Translations under genes and position numbers: made by a program
Notes under the pieces: generated by a model
Database searches by the model: none
What the model was told of the DNA's origin: nothing
What the model saw: only the letters and a program-made list of their open reading frames with translations
Assembly: GCA_044508675.1 (NCBI GenBank)
Contig: JBIQHF010000006.1
Coordinates: forward strand, 62,001-126,000
Direction: 5' to 3'
From: Raineyella sp044508675
Lineage (GTDB): Bacteria; Actinomycetota; Actinomycetes; Propionibacteriales; Propionibacteriaceae
Length of the DNA stretch: 64,000 nt
Shown: in pieces, positions 51,265-62,099 of the stretch
Numbering within the stretch: position 1 is the first letter of the stretch
Layout: each line of letters begins with the position of its first letter

Positions 51265-51699
51265 TCAGTTGACCAGCCGGCAGCCCTCCACGTACACCGC
51301 GTCGGCCGGCCGGACGGTGCGCAGTGACCCGTCGACGGTGACCTGCTCCTGGTCCGAGGGCGGGATGGTCAGGTCGAGCTGGCCGATGTGCTCGAAATTC
51401 TGGGCCTGGGCGCGAACGGTGCAGACCGCCTCGCGGCTGGGATCGGGCCGGACGACCAACAGGGTGAAGCCGGCGCGCTGGTCGTCGATCACCCAGTGTG
51501 CGGTCAACGTCGCCTCGACCGGGGGGCGCTGCGAGTTGCGCACGGCCGTCTGCAGGTACCAGCCCAGCGCGAGGACGACGACCACCGCGATGATGGCGCG
51601 GACCACCGGTCCGCGCGCGTTCACCGGGGGGTACCGCCGAGCGATCCGGTCGATGTCGGTGGGGTCGTCGCTGAGAGCCTGGGTCCGGGTGCGTGCCAC
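51265..51699 (-). CDS. DUF4307 protein
   Basis: A 144-residue protein with one transmembrane helix (about residues 33-50, VRAIIAVVVVLALGWYL) and an extracytoplasmic domain of short strands with two cysteines (AVCTVRAQ and EGCRLVN), probably a disulfide. Function is unknown. -10-like CACAAT (complement of 51706-51711) is six bases before GTG 51699. It lies between greA and mca, as in many actinobacteria. Confidence 0.88.
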   Translation of the reverse strand: MARTRTQALSDDPTDIDRIARRYPPVNARGPVVRAIIAVVVVLALGWYLQTAVRNSQRPPVEATLTAHWVIDDQRAGFTLLVVRPDPSREAVCTVRAQAQNFEHIGQLDLTIPPSDQEQVTVDGSLRTVRPADAVYVEGCRLVN

Positions 51700-51829
51700 G
51701 GCTCCATTGTGCCCCGCCGTTCGGGGCGTTCGGGTGGACGAGGCACCCGCGGACGAGACGCGCCCCGGGGGCGATGAGGCGGGATGTGGCAGGATTCACA
51801 GCGTGTCGCAAGCAGAATGGGGAGTGTCG

Positions 51830-52777
51830 ATGAACGGACCGCTCGAGCCCCGGGAGGACCATCCGAGCACCGGAGGGTGGGCCCCGGCCCGGCGGGTGGA
51901 CGCCTGGGGTCAGAGGCTGCGGCTGATGCACGTGCATGCCCATCCCGACGACGAGTCGAGCAAGGGCGCGGCCACCACCGCCAAGTACGAGGCCGAAGGT
52001 GTCGACGTCGTCGTGGTGACCTGCACCGGCGGGGAGCTGGGCAGCGTGCTGAACCCGGCCATGGACCGCCCCGAGGTCCGGGACAACCTTGCCGAGGTCC
52101 GCCGCCAGGAGATGGACGCGGCGCGCGACATCCTGGGCATCGACCAGATCTGGCTCGGCTTCCACGACTCCGGACTGCCCGAGGGGGATCCGCTGCCGCC
52201 GTTGCCGGAGGGATCGTTCGCGGCCCTCGATCCGGCCGAGGCCGCCGCCCCATTGGTGCAGATCATCCGGCGGCTGCGCCCGCACGTGATCACCACCTAC
52301 GACGAGAACGGCGGCTACCCCCACCCCGACCACATCCAGACCCACCGGGTGACCATGGAGGCGGTCCGCCAGGCGGCCGATGCGGAGCTGCACCCCGAGT
52401 ACGGTGCCGCCTGGCAGGTGCCGAAGGTCTATTACCAGATGACCCTCACCGCCGGCCGGTGGAAGGGGCTCAGCGATGCGATGCTCGCCAGGGGACTGGA
52501 GAGCCCGTTCGAGGAGCGACTGCAGCACCGCCCGGTGGACGATGCCTACCAGGCGCGGATCACCACCCGGGTGCCGTGCGCCGACTACTTCGAGATCCGC
52601 AACCGCGCGTTGCTCGCCCACGCCACCCAGATCGATCCGAACGGCTTCTGGTTCGCCTGCCCGCTGGAGATCGAGAAGGAGGCCTGGCCGACCGAGGACT
52701 ACGAACTGGTGATCGATCACACCGGGTCCCCCCTGCCGGAGGACGATCTCTTCGCCGGCATTGCGGTCGAACGGTAG
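51830..52777 (+). CDS. mca: Mycothiol S-conjugate amidase
   Basis: About 315 residues. It cleaves mycothiol conjugates to release mercapturates for export, a detoxification step. The PIG-L-type zinc site is VHAHPDDESSKG (His38, Asp41) with the third His in GGYPHPDHIQTH (about residue 167). VVTCTGGELGSVLNP is the Mca signature. ATG 51830 follows GGGGAG by five bases; an alternative GTG at 51803 lies seven bases after CAGGAT (51790-51795) and would add nine residues. Its presence implies that the organism makes mycothiol. Confidence 0.93.
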   Translation: MNGPLEPREDHPSTGGWAPARRVDAWGQRLRLMHVHAHPDDESSKGAATTAKYEAEGVDVVVVTCTGGELGSVLNPAMDRPEVRDNLAEVRRQEMDAARDILGIDQIWLGFHDSGLPEGDPLPPLPEGSFAALDPAEAAAPLVQIIRRLRPHVITTYDENGGYPHPDHIQTHRVTMEAVRQAADAELHPEYGAAWQVPKVYYQMTLTAGRWKGLSDAMLARGLESPFEERLQHRPVDDAYQARITTRVPCADYFEIRNRALLAHATQIDPNGFWFACPLEIEKEAWPTEDYELVIDHTGSPLPEDDLFAGIAVER

Positions 52778-52786
52778 GCTCGGGGC

Positions 52787-53080
52787 ATGATTCCCCTGGA
52801 GTACAACGGCGGTGCCGCCACCGGCGCCGCCGAGGTCATCGTGATCGGGCTGCTGGCGCTGGGGATCCTGGTGCTCGTCCTGCTGATGTGGCGCTCGATC
52901 AAGAAGATCTCCGTGCCGTACGCAGACGGTCGACCCGCTGACTGGAAGCCCGAGTCTCCACTGGATGCCGACGAGGGGCCCTCGGCGTCCGAGGAATCCG
53001 GCCAGACGGCCGAGGTGGTGCAGGGGTCGAAGTCCTCGGGGGAAGCCACGGGTGACGAGCGACCCGGGCCACAGGCCTGA
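52787..53080 (+). CDS. Small membrane protein after mca
   Basis: A 97-residue protein with one helix (EVIVIGLLALGILVLVLLMW, about residues 16-35) and an acidic Ser/Glu-rich tail. It matches the small membrane protein next to mca in M. tuberculosis (Rv1083, from memory). -10 TAGGCT (52775-52780) is six bases before ATG 52787. Function unknown. Confidence 0.75.
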   Translation: MIPLEYNGGAATGAAEVIVIGLLALGILVLVLLMWRSIKKISVPYADGRPADWKPESPLDADEGPSASEESGQTAEVVQGSKSSGEATGDERPGPQA

Positions 53081-53325
53081 GTCGCCGGTCCCGGAGCTTC
53101 GAAAGGTGAGGCGCGGCCCGCTGCCGGGGGCGGCGGGTCGGTGTGGCGGTTGGCTCCGGTCAGGTGTGGAACGAAGGAAACGTGCGGGCGTACGCTTCGT
53201 ATGGGATCGACTCGGCAGGGTCGGCACCCATCGACCCGAAACCCCTGGTGGTCCGGGCGGTGAGGAGTGATTCCGCCCGAACGACTGCCGGCCCGGGCCC
53301 GTACCGATCGCGAGATGGCACCCAC

Positions 53326-53925
53326 ATGAACACAACGATCCCGGCCGGACCCGGAGACGGTCCGGCGCCCGAGGAGTCCTGGGAGACCGACTGGTACGAA
53401 CAGCGACGCTTCGAGCTGGTCGCAGCCATGCTGCCCCGCGAGTTCTACCTGGACGCCTTCGATCCCGCCTGTGGGACCGGAGAGCTGTCCGCCATCCTGG
53501 CCGCCCGGTGCGAGTACCTGCTCGCCTCCGACTGCGGCGAGGACGAGGTCCGCCGGGCCACCCAGCGGCTGGCCGGTTTCAACGCGGACGTGACCAGGAT
53601 GGATGTCCGGCACGAGTGGCCCGAGCGTCGCTACGACCTGGTCGTGCTGGTCGAGCTGTTGCCGTACCTGGAGACCGCGGAGATCGACGCCGTGCTGCAC
53701 CGCTCGGCCGCCCACCTGTTGCCCGGTGGCCACCTGGTGGTGGGGCAGTGGCGGCGGCCGGTCGTCGACGGCGGACCGGACGGTGACGAGATCAGTGCCC
53801 GGGCCCGTTCACTGCAGGGCACTCGGCCGCTGGCCCGTTACGAGGATGCGGACTACGTCATCGACGTGCTCGGCCACCAGGATGCCGCCACTCTGCCGAC
53901 GGAGGAGGGCCTGCCCTACGATTGA
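53326..53925 (+). CDS. SAM-dependent methyltransferase, NodS-like
   Basis: A 199-residue protein with SAM motif I AFDPACGTGELSAILAARC (about residues 44-62), an acidic end of strand two (LLASDCGEDE) and motif IV YDLVVLVELLPYLE. The fold resembles NodS-type N-methyltransferases. Cys replaces the usual Gly or Ser in the first loop (ACGTG). The substrate is unknown. It is the first of three genes placed between the mca-linked membrane protein and the YyaL-like gene. The 245-base stretch before it (53081-53325) holds no other gene I can support. Confidence 0.75.
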   Translation: MNTTIPAGPGDGPAPEESWETDWYEQRRFELVAAMLPREFYLDAFDPACGTGELSAILAARCEYLLASDCGEDEVRRATQRLAGFNADVTRMDVRHEWPERRYDLVVLVELLPYLETAEIDAVLHRSAAHLLPGGHLVVGQWRRPVVDGGPDGDEISARARSLQGTRPLARYEDADYVIDVLGHQDAATLPTEEGLPYD

Positions 53926-53947
53926 GGCAGCGGGGCACAATGGCCGG

Positions 53948-54577
53948 GTGCGGAACGTTCTCACCTGTCGCCCCAGTGTCCACCTCACCGACCGGACCGG
54001 ACGCTTCGGCCGGGTGTACCGGGAGCCGGTGACCCACTACCTGGAGCTGCTGGTCGATGGCGTCCCGCTGGACCGGTTGGTGGCCCACGGGGCCGGGCTG
54101 GTCACACCGTTGCAGCCCGGCTGGCTGGAGCACACCGCCCCGGTGATCGATGAGATGTTGGGCCAGGTCGACGGCTTGCGGCTGCCGAGTGGCTTCGCCC
54201 CGATCCGCTACCTGGCGCCGGGGCGGGTGCCGCTGCTGGTCTGTCCGTGGGACGACGACATCCACTGCGGCTGGTTGACCACCCGGGTGACAGTCGATGA
54301 GGAGACCGTTAACTGGAGGGACTTCCGCTGGGAGAACGGCGGGATCGGAGCCGCCGAGCCGGTGCGGGGCCTGCCCTCGTCCCTGAAGTTCGAACGGGCC
54401 CCGTACGAGGCGACGCTGGAGTGGGCCCGGGTGGCTGCCGCCGCGTTGCCGGCGGCCGACCCCGACCGGGACTCGTGGCGCGAGGACGAGCCCGTACCAG
54501 GCGTGCCCGCCGGCCTGGAACGGGTCTGGGGGCGGTGGGCCCGACTGCGGAACCGCGGCGTCGACCAGCAGTCCTGA
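53948..54577 (+). CDS. Conserved protein of unknown function
   Basis: A 209-residue soluble protein. It has strands VTHYLELLVDGVPLDRL, a central PLLVCPWDDDIHCGWLTTRV with two cysteines and VNWRDFRWENG, a pattern seen in hypothetical proteins of streptomycetes whose function I do not know. The GTG start is six bases after CACAAT (53936-53941). It lies between the methyltransferase and the metallopeptidase. Confidence 0.65.
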   Translation: MRNVLTCRPSVHLTDRTGRFGRVYREPVTHYLELLVDGVPLDRLVAHGAGLVTPLQPGWLEHTAPVIDEMLGQVDGLRLPSGFAPIRYLAPGRVPLLVCPWDDDIHCGWLTTRVTVDEETVNWRDFRWENGGIGAAEPVRGLPSSLKFERAPYEATLEWARVAAAALPAADPDRDSWREDEPVPGVPAGLERVWGRWARLRNRGVDQQS

Positions 54578-54655
54578 ACCGGTGCGGCCGGAGCCTGCCG
54601 GAAGTGTCAGTGGACCGTGCTTGGGTGGACCCGACGACGGACGGAGGGGGAGGTC

Positions 54656-56029
54656 GTGAGTGATGCGACGGACATGGACAAGATCCTGGGGGATCGACTC
54701 CGCACCGGGCCGCAGGACCGGTGGCAGGGCGAGACCGACGAGGTCTACGCGGCGGAGGAGCGGGTGGTCAGGTGGATCGAGGAGCGGACCGTGCGACTCG
54801 GCGGCGTCACCTGGCAGCCCGAGCCCGACCCACTGTTCCGCGACGTACGGGAGGTCGCGCGGTTCTGCGAGCAGGCCTGTGACCGACTGGGGGTCCCGCG
54901 GGTCGTGGTGCGCGCCCGCAAGGGGCCGAAGAAGGCCCACTATGACGGCCAGTTGATGGAGATCGCGGTGCCGACGGCCGAGGTGGGCGGGGCCTGGGCG
55001 CTGCGAGGCCTGGTCGTGATCCACGAGCTGGCCCACCATCTGGTCGGTGTCGGTGGGATACGCGAGGGCGGCCCGCATGGCGCGACCTTCCGTACGCGGA
55101 TGATGCACGCCCTGGACGTGCTCGGCTTCCCGGTCCAGGCCCAGCTGCTGCGGATCGCCCTGGAGACCGATGAGGAGAGCGTCGAGCAGGAGACCTGGCG
55201 GACCCGGATCGAGGCGATCCTGCGGCAGGCCGAGGCGACCCCACACCTCGCGGAGGCGGAGACATTCATGGAGCGGGCTCAGGAGCTGGCCACCCGGCAC
55301 GCCATCGATCTGGCCCTGCTGGCCGCCTCGGACCGGTCGGGCGGGACTGCCCGGCCCGAGCAGCCCGAGGAGGTGGTCGTGGTGATGGGCAAGGCCGGGC
55401 AGCGGTGGCTGCGCACCTACTGCCGCCTGTTCATGGCGGTGGCCAGGGCCAACGACGTGGAGTACCTGCTGGCCGGCAATTCCACCCGGATGTACGCCCA
55501 CGGCATGCCGTCCGACATCACCATGACGATCGCCCTGCACGAGTCACTGCGGGCCCAGATGGTCGCCTCCGCCGCGGCCTGGATGAAGACGGGGGCCTGG
55601 AAGGAGGAGACCGCCCTACGGTGGACCGGGAGCAGGTACCGGGAGGCTCCGGTGCACTGGTCGACCGCCAGGACCTCGTTCTACGAGGGGTTCATCGAGT
55701 CGGTCGGCCGGCGCCTGGCCGAGTCCCGGCGGCGTGCCGAGGAGGCGGCCGCGGGCGCCGGCCCGGGGAGGGAGGGCGGCCAGGGGTCGACGGCGACCGA
55801 TGGCGTACCGGGTGCTGCGCTGCACTCCACGGCGGTGGTGCTGGCCGCCAAGCGCGAGCAGGTCCGCGCCTTCCACGAGGAGGTCACCGCGCGGGTCAAC
55901 GCGGGCCGCTGGCGGGGCAACGACTACGTCCCGGTGGCCCGGTCGACCAGCGGGGAGCTCGCCGGGATGGAGGCTGGGCGCCGCGCTGCCGTCGGGCGGC
56001 AACGCCGCGAGCTGGGACGCACGCCCTAG
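54656..56029 (+). CDS. Zinc metallopeptidase with DUF2786 region
   Basis: A 457-residue protein. Zinc motif VIHELAHHLVG (around residue 124) with GGPHGATFR after it; residues 180-215 (RIEAILRQAEATPHLAEAE, HAIDLALLAA) match DUF2786. The C-terminal half is helical with a Glu/Ala-rich loop. TIGR04338-type metallohydrolases have this architecture; their role is unknown. GTG 54656 follows GGAGGGGGAGG. The codon context is like the neighbours, so recent transfer is not evident. Confidence 0.75.
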   Translation: MSDATDMDKILGDRLRTGPQDRWQGETDEVYAAEERVVRWIEERTVRLGGVTWQPEPDPLFRDVREVARFCEQACDRLGVPRVVVRARKGPKKAHYDGQLMEIAVPTAEVGGAWALRGLVVIHELAHHLVGVGGIREGGPHGATFRTRMMHALDVLGFPVQAQLLRIALETDEESVEQETWRTRIEAILRQAEATPHLAEAETFMERAQELATRHAIDLALLAASDRSGGTARPEQPEEVVVVMGKAGQRWLRTYCRLFMAVARANDVEYLLAGNSTRMYAHGMPSDITMTIALHESLRAQMVASAAAWMKTGAWKEETALRWTGSRYREAPVHWSTARTSFYEGFIESVGRRLAESRRRAEEAAAGAGPGREGGQGSTATDGVPGAALHSTAVVLAAKREQVRAFHEEVTARVNAGRWRGNDYVPVARSTSGELAGMEAGRRAAVGRQRRELGRTP

Positions 56030-56038
56030 GCTGGTCCC

Positions 56039-57856
56039 ATGTCCAATCGACTGGCCGGAGCGATCAGCCCGTACCTGCTGCAGCACGCCGACAATCCCGT
56101 GGACTGGCACCCGTGGGGTCCACAGGCCTTCGCCGAGGCGCGGGAGCGGAACGTGCCGATCCTGTTGTCGGTCGGCTATGCGTCCTGCCATTGGTGTCAT
56201 GTGATGGCCCACGAGTCGTTCGAGGACCCGGAGACCGCCAGGCTGGTCAACGACAACTTCGTGGCGATCAAGGTCGATCGCGAGGAGCGGCCCGATGTCG
56301 ATGCCGTCTACCTGAATGCCACCCAGGCGTTGAGCGGGCAGGTCGGCTGGCCGATGACCGTCTTCTGCACCCCCGACGGGGAGCCGTTCCAGGCGGGCAC
56401 CTACTACCCGCCCGAGCCACGTCAGGGGATGCCCAGCTTCCGGCAGTTGCTCGGGGCGGTCCAGCGGGCCTGGAGCCAGCAGCAGGAAGCCGTCGAGGAC
56501 TCCGCCCGGGAAGTCGTCGCGCACGTGGACCAGGCCACCAGCCTCACGGCGGCGATGATCCCGGCCACGCTGGGGATCGACGACGTGCAGGCGGCCTGGG
56601 AGCGGCTGCTGCCCGAGTACGACACGGTCAACGGCGGATTCGGACGTGCGCCGAAGTTCCCCACCGCGATGGTGCTGGAGGCGCTGCTGCAGGTCCGCGA
56701 GTCCGAGGCGCTGCCCTCGCACATCCGGGCCCAGGCCGGCGACATGGCCTTCGACTCCCTGGAGGCGATGGCCCGCGGCGGCATCTGTGACCAGGTCGGT
56801 GGCGGATTCCACCGCTACACCGTCGACGCCCAGTGGGTGGTTCCGCACTTCGAGAAGATGCTGTACGACAACGCGCTGCTGCTGTCCGCGTACGCGCATG
56901 CGGCGACGCTGGTCGAGGATCCTCGTCGGGAACTGTTCGCCCGGGTCGCCGATGACCTGGTCGAGTGGTTGGTCCGTGAGATGACGACTCCCCAGGGCGC
57001 CTTCGCCGCGGCCCTGGACGCCGACTCGGTCGACCCGCTGGGCAAGCGGTCCGAGGGGGAGTACTACCTCTGGAACCCGGCACAGATCCAGCAGGTGATC
57101 GGGGACCAGGACTACCGGACCCTCCTGCAGATGTTCCACGTGACCGATCCGGGGACCTTCGAGGGATACGCCTCGACACTGCAGTTACCGGCCGATCCCA
57201 GCACGTACGGCCCCGACGGCCCCGAGCTCTACCGCCGGGCCCGCGCAGTGCTGCGGGAGGTCCGGACCCACCGGGCGGCCCCGGACCGGGACGACAAGGT
57301 GATCGCGTCGTGGAACGGCTGGATGGTCTCCGGGCTGGTCCGGGCAGCACAGTGGCTTCAGCGACCCGAATGGGTGGTCGCGGCCGTCCGCGCGGCCGAG
57401 GTGGTCTGGGACGCCCACCTCACCGACGGGCGCCTGCTGCGGGTGAGCCGCGAGGGCCGGGTCTCCGATGCGCCCGGCACGCTCGACGACCACGGCGCCC
57501 TGGCGGAGGCCTGTGCACTGCTCGCCGGGGCGACCGGGAACGAGGTGTGGACCGACCGGGCCCGGACACTGGTCGAGCTGGCCGACCAGCACTTCGATGC
57601 CGGGGACGGGGGATGGTGGGACACCGCCGACGACGCCCCGGGGCTCTGGACCCGTCCACGGGCCCTGGACGACAACGCCACCCCTTCGGGGGTCGGGTCG
57701 ATGGTCGCCGCGCTCCGGGCGCTCACCCGGGTGACCGGGGAGGAGCGGTACGACGCCCGCGCCGATCGGGCGGTCCGGACCCAGGCCCGGCTGCTGCGTA
57801 CGGCGCCCCGGTTCGCCGGGACCGCGCTGGCGGACACGGTGTCCCGGCTCCTCTGA
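56039..57856 (+). CDS. YyaL-type thioredoxin-domain protein
   Basis: A 605-residue protein. The N-terminal thioredoxin-like domain starts ANRL/ISPYLLQHADNPVDWHPWG and has ASCHWCHVMAHESFED (two cysteines, residues 54 and 57 or so); the rest is an (alpha/alpha)6 barrel like N-acylglucosamine epimerases (GGICDQVGGGFHRY, EKMLYDNALL). Function is not settled. -10 TAGGCT (56027-56032) is six bases before ATG. Leu383 is encoded by TTA (57185-57187), a rare codon in this GC-rich genome. Confidence 0.9.
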   Translation: MSNRLAGAISPYLLQHADNPVDWHPWGPQAFAEARERNVPILLSVGYASCHWCHVMAHESFEDPETARLVNDNFVAIKVDREERPDVDAVYLNATQALSGQVGWPMTVFCTPDGEPFQAGTYYPPEPRQGMPSFRQLLGAVQRAWSQQQEAVEDSAREVVAHVDQATSLTAAMIPATLGIDDVQAAWERLLPEYDTVNGGFGRAPKFPTAMVLEALLQVRESEALPSHIRAQAGDMAFDSLEAMARGGICDQVGGGFHRYTVDAQWVVPHFEKMLYDNALLLSAYAHAATLVEDPRRELFARVADDLVEWLVREMTTPQGAFAAALDADSVDPLGKRSEGEYYLWNPAQIQQVIGDQDYRTLLQMFHVTDPGTFEGYASTLQLPADPSTYGPDGPELYRRARAVLREVRTHRAAPDRDDKVIASWNGWMVSGLVRAAQWLQRPEWVVAAVRAAEVVWDAHLTDGRLLRVSREGRVSDAPGTLDDHGALAEACALLAGATGNEVWTDRARTLVELADQHFDAGDGGWWDTADDAPGLWTRPRALDDNATPSGVGSMVAALRALTRVTGEERYDARADRAVRTQARLLRTAPRFAGTALADTVSRLL

Positions 57857-57880
57857 TCCGGTATCCGACAGACCAACCCC

Positions 57881-57886
57881 TAGAGT
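57881..57886 (+). promoter_or_regulatory. -10 element of glgX
   Basis: TAGAGT at 57881-57886, leader of about 16 bases with GAGGAGG before ATG 57909. Confidence 0.45.
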
Positions 57887-57908
57887 GACGGCAGGACGAG
57901 GAGGTCCC

Positions 57909-60053
<2,145 letters not shown>

Positions 60054-60055
60054 GG

Positions 60056-60733
60056 TCAGGCGGCGACCGCGACGACCAGGGCGATGGCGACGAAGTGGCA
60101 GATGGCCGCCACCGCTGTGGCCGCATGGAAGATCTCGTGGTACCCGAAGTGGGTGGGGCTGGGGTCGGGCCACTTGCGGGCATAGACGACCGCGCCCAGG
60201 GTGTAGACCAGGCCACCGGCGACCAGCAGGACCACGATCGCCGGGCCGCCTGTGCGCCAGAAGGTCGGCAGCCAGCCGACGGCCGCCCAGCCCATCGCGA
60301 TGTACAGCAGGGTGTAGAGCCACCGTGGGGCCGACAGCCAGAAGACGCGGAAGAGGACGCCCAGCAGCGCCGTCCCCCAGACCAGCGTCAGCAGGGTCGC
60401 CTGCCCTCGCCCGGACAACAGTCCCGCGGCCAGCGGGGTGTACGTGCCGGCGATGAAGACGAAGATGTTGGCGTGGTCGAGACGGCGCAGGACCGTGGTG
60501 GCTCCGGGACCCCAGTAGAAGCGGTGGTACAGCGCGGAGCAACCGAACAGCAACAGCGCCGACAGCAGGTAGATCGCCACCGAGATGCGCAGGGTCACGC
60601 CGGGCGCTGCAGTCAGGAGGCCGATCCCGGCCAGCAGCATGACGGGTGTCATCCCGGCGTGGATCCAGCCTCGGGCCGAGGGCTTGGTAGGGCCGAGGAA
60701 ACCTTGCGGTTTGGTCAGCTGTGGACCGGCCAC
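60056..60733 (-). CDS. Hemolysin III family membrane protein
   Basis: A 225-residue protein with seven helices and conserved residues of the PAQR/HlyIII family: SALYHRFYW, RRLDHANIFVFIAGTYTPL and FGYHEIFHAATAVAAICHF (metal-binding His). Function in bacteria is unclear. GTG 60733 follows GGGAGGAG. The next gene on the other strand is a Z-prenyl transferase, as with Rv1085c/Rv1086 in M. tuberculosis (from memory). An inverted repeat GTAGGTT-C-AACCTAC (60772-60786) lies upstream. Confidence 0.9.
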   Translation of the reverse strand: MAGPQLTKPQGFLGPTKPSARGWIHAGMTPVMLLAGIGLLTAAPGVTLRISVAIYLLSALLLFGCSALYHRFYWGPGATTVLRRLDHANIFVFIAGTYTPLAAGLLSGRGQATLLTLVWGTALLGVLFRVFWLSAPRWLYTLLYIAMGWAAVGWLPTFWRTGGPAIVVLLVAGGLVYTLGAVVYARKWPDPSPTHFGYHEIFHAATAVAAICHFVAIALVVAVAA

Positions 60734-60771
60734 GGACGACTCCTCCCTCGGTACGTGCAATCTACGTTTCC

Positions 60772-60786
60772 GTAGGTTCAACCTAC
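60772..60786. promoter_or_regulatory. Inverted repeat between hlyIII and prenyl transferase genes
   Basis: GTAGGTT-C-AACCTAC, a possible operator shared by the divergent genes. Confidence 0.4.
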
Positions 60787-60861
60787 CTGCTCCCCGACAT
60801 GACTCCCACCGGATCCGGTGGTGCCGCGGCAGTAGACGGGTCCGACGGTTACTCTGGTCCC

Positions 60862-61671
60862 ATGTCCCGATTCGACGGCCTCCGCGAGTTGGTTGACCGG
60901 ATGCACCCTTCCACGCTGCTGTACTCCACGTATGAGCACCGGCTCGTTGCGGAACTCGATCCGGCGGCCCTTCCTCACCACGTCGCCGTCCTGGCGGACG
61001 GCAACCGCCGCTGGGCCCGCGCCAACGCCCCCGGCGAGCCGCTGGTCGCCGGCTACCGGGCCGGCGCCGACAAGCTCAAGGAGTTCGTCACCTGGTGTGA
61101 CGAGATCGGCATCCCTGTGGTGACCCTGTGGGTGCTGTCGACCGACAACCTGCAGCGCGCCCAGGCCGACGAGCTCGGGCCGCTGCTCGAGGTGATCGCC
61201 GACCTGATGGAGACGATGGCAGCGACCGGGCGATGGCGGGTCCAGCCGGTCGGGGCACTCGACCTGCTGCCCGACGACGTCGCCGACCGCCTGCGCGCCG
61301 CTGACCGGGCCACCGCCGACTCCGACGGCATGCACATCAACGTCGCCGTCTCGTACGGGGGCCGCCAAGAACTCCGGGATGCCGTACGTGCACTGTTGTG
61401 CGACAAGGCGGCCGAGGGATGCACGATCGAGCAGGTGGCCCAGACCCTGGACATGGACGAGATCAGCGAGCACCTCTACACCGCGGGGCAGCCGGACCCC
61501 GACCTGATCATCCGTACGTCGGGGGAGCAGCGGTTGTCCGGCTTCCTCATGTGGCAGTCCGCGCACAGCGAGTTCTACTTCTGCGAGGCGCTGTGGCCCG
61601 ACTTCCGCAGGATCGACTTCATCCGTGCCCTCCGGTCGTACGCCCAGCGCGAACGTCGCTACGGACGCTGA
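60862..61671 (+). CDS. uppS: Isoprenyl transferase, Z-farnesyl diphosphate synthase type
   Basis: A 269-residue cis-prenyltransferase. VAVLADGNRRWARAN (catalytic Asp region, about residue 41), VVTLWVLSTDNLQR and RTSGEQRLSGFLMWQSAHSE are family motifs. Neighbouring hemolysin III suggests the Rv1086-type short-chain enzyme (Z,E-farnesyl diphosphate), which starts decaprenyl-phosphate synthesis for the cell wall. -10 TACTCT (60850-60855) is six bases before ATG 60862. Confidence 0.88.
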   Translation: MSRFDGLRELVDRMHPSTLLYSTYEHRLVAELDPAALPHHVAVLADGNRRWARANAPGEPLVAGYRAGADKLKEFVTWCDEIGIPVVTLWVLSTDNLQRAQADELGPLLEVIADLMETMAATGRWRVQPVGALDLLPDDVADRLRAADRATADSDGMHINVAVSYGGRQELRDAVRALLCDKAAEGCTIEQVAQTLDMDEISEHLYTAGQPDPDLIIRTSGEQRLSGFLMWQSAHSEFYFCEALWPDFRRIDFIRALRSYAQRERRYGR

Positions 61672-61977
61672 TCGTCGATCGGCCCTTTCCCCGGACCTGC
61701 AGCGGGTGCTGCGGCGGATGCGATGGACGGCTGCGGACATCACGACTGCCGCGGCTGAAGCGAGGATCCGCCGCAGGCGATCACGGGTCAGTGCAGGAGT
61801 GCAAGGGTGGGGCGCGCTCAAGGCCTGTTCGGCGAATACCAGGTGACGGACCGAGGGGCACTGTGTGAACGGCCGGTGAATCCTCCTGAATAGTGGTTCG
61901 GAGATCGCCCCCGCTTCGGTGGTTGGCTACCTTGGGGGTGCGGGCAGAGGGAAGCTGCCCGCACGGGAGGATCGTTG
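61672..61977. other. Intergenic region between prenyl transferase and phoH2
   Basis: Nothing supportable is coded in the first 250 bases. At its end TACCTT (61928-61933) is a possible -10 element, and TGCGGGCAG (61939-61947) pairs with CTGCCCGCA (61955-61963) in a nine-pair hairpin at the expected 5' end of the phoH2 message. Confidence 0.5.
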
Positions 61978-62049
61978 ATGACCCGACCACAAGGTCCATC
62001 AATGCGGGCTCTTCACCAAGTCCCCGCCACTTTCCGGCCATCCAGTTGA
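61978..62049 (+). CDS. 23-residue small ORF ahead of phoH2
   Basis: ATG 61978 is preceded by GGGAGGA (61965-61971) and opens 23 codons (starts MTRPQGPSMRALHQV) before TGA, 50 bases before phoH2. It directly follows the 5' hairpin. Mycobacterial phoH2 has an upstream partner, phoAT, but that is longer and overlaps phoH2 (from memory), so this could be a leader peptide or an unrelated short ORF. Confidence 0.45.
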   Translation: MTRPQGPSMRALHQVPATFRPSS

Positions 62050-62099
62050 CTGCATGGCCGGGCGTCCAGTGGCGTGCGGCCGTGCCGGAAGGAATCATC

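Noticed and set aside
61625..61846. A 73-codon frame after the prenyl transferase
   Set aside because: It starts inside the prenyl transferase gene, has no ribosome site and no similarity; the Arg/Ala-rich translation is typical of random GC-rich sequence.
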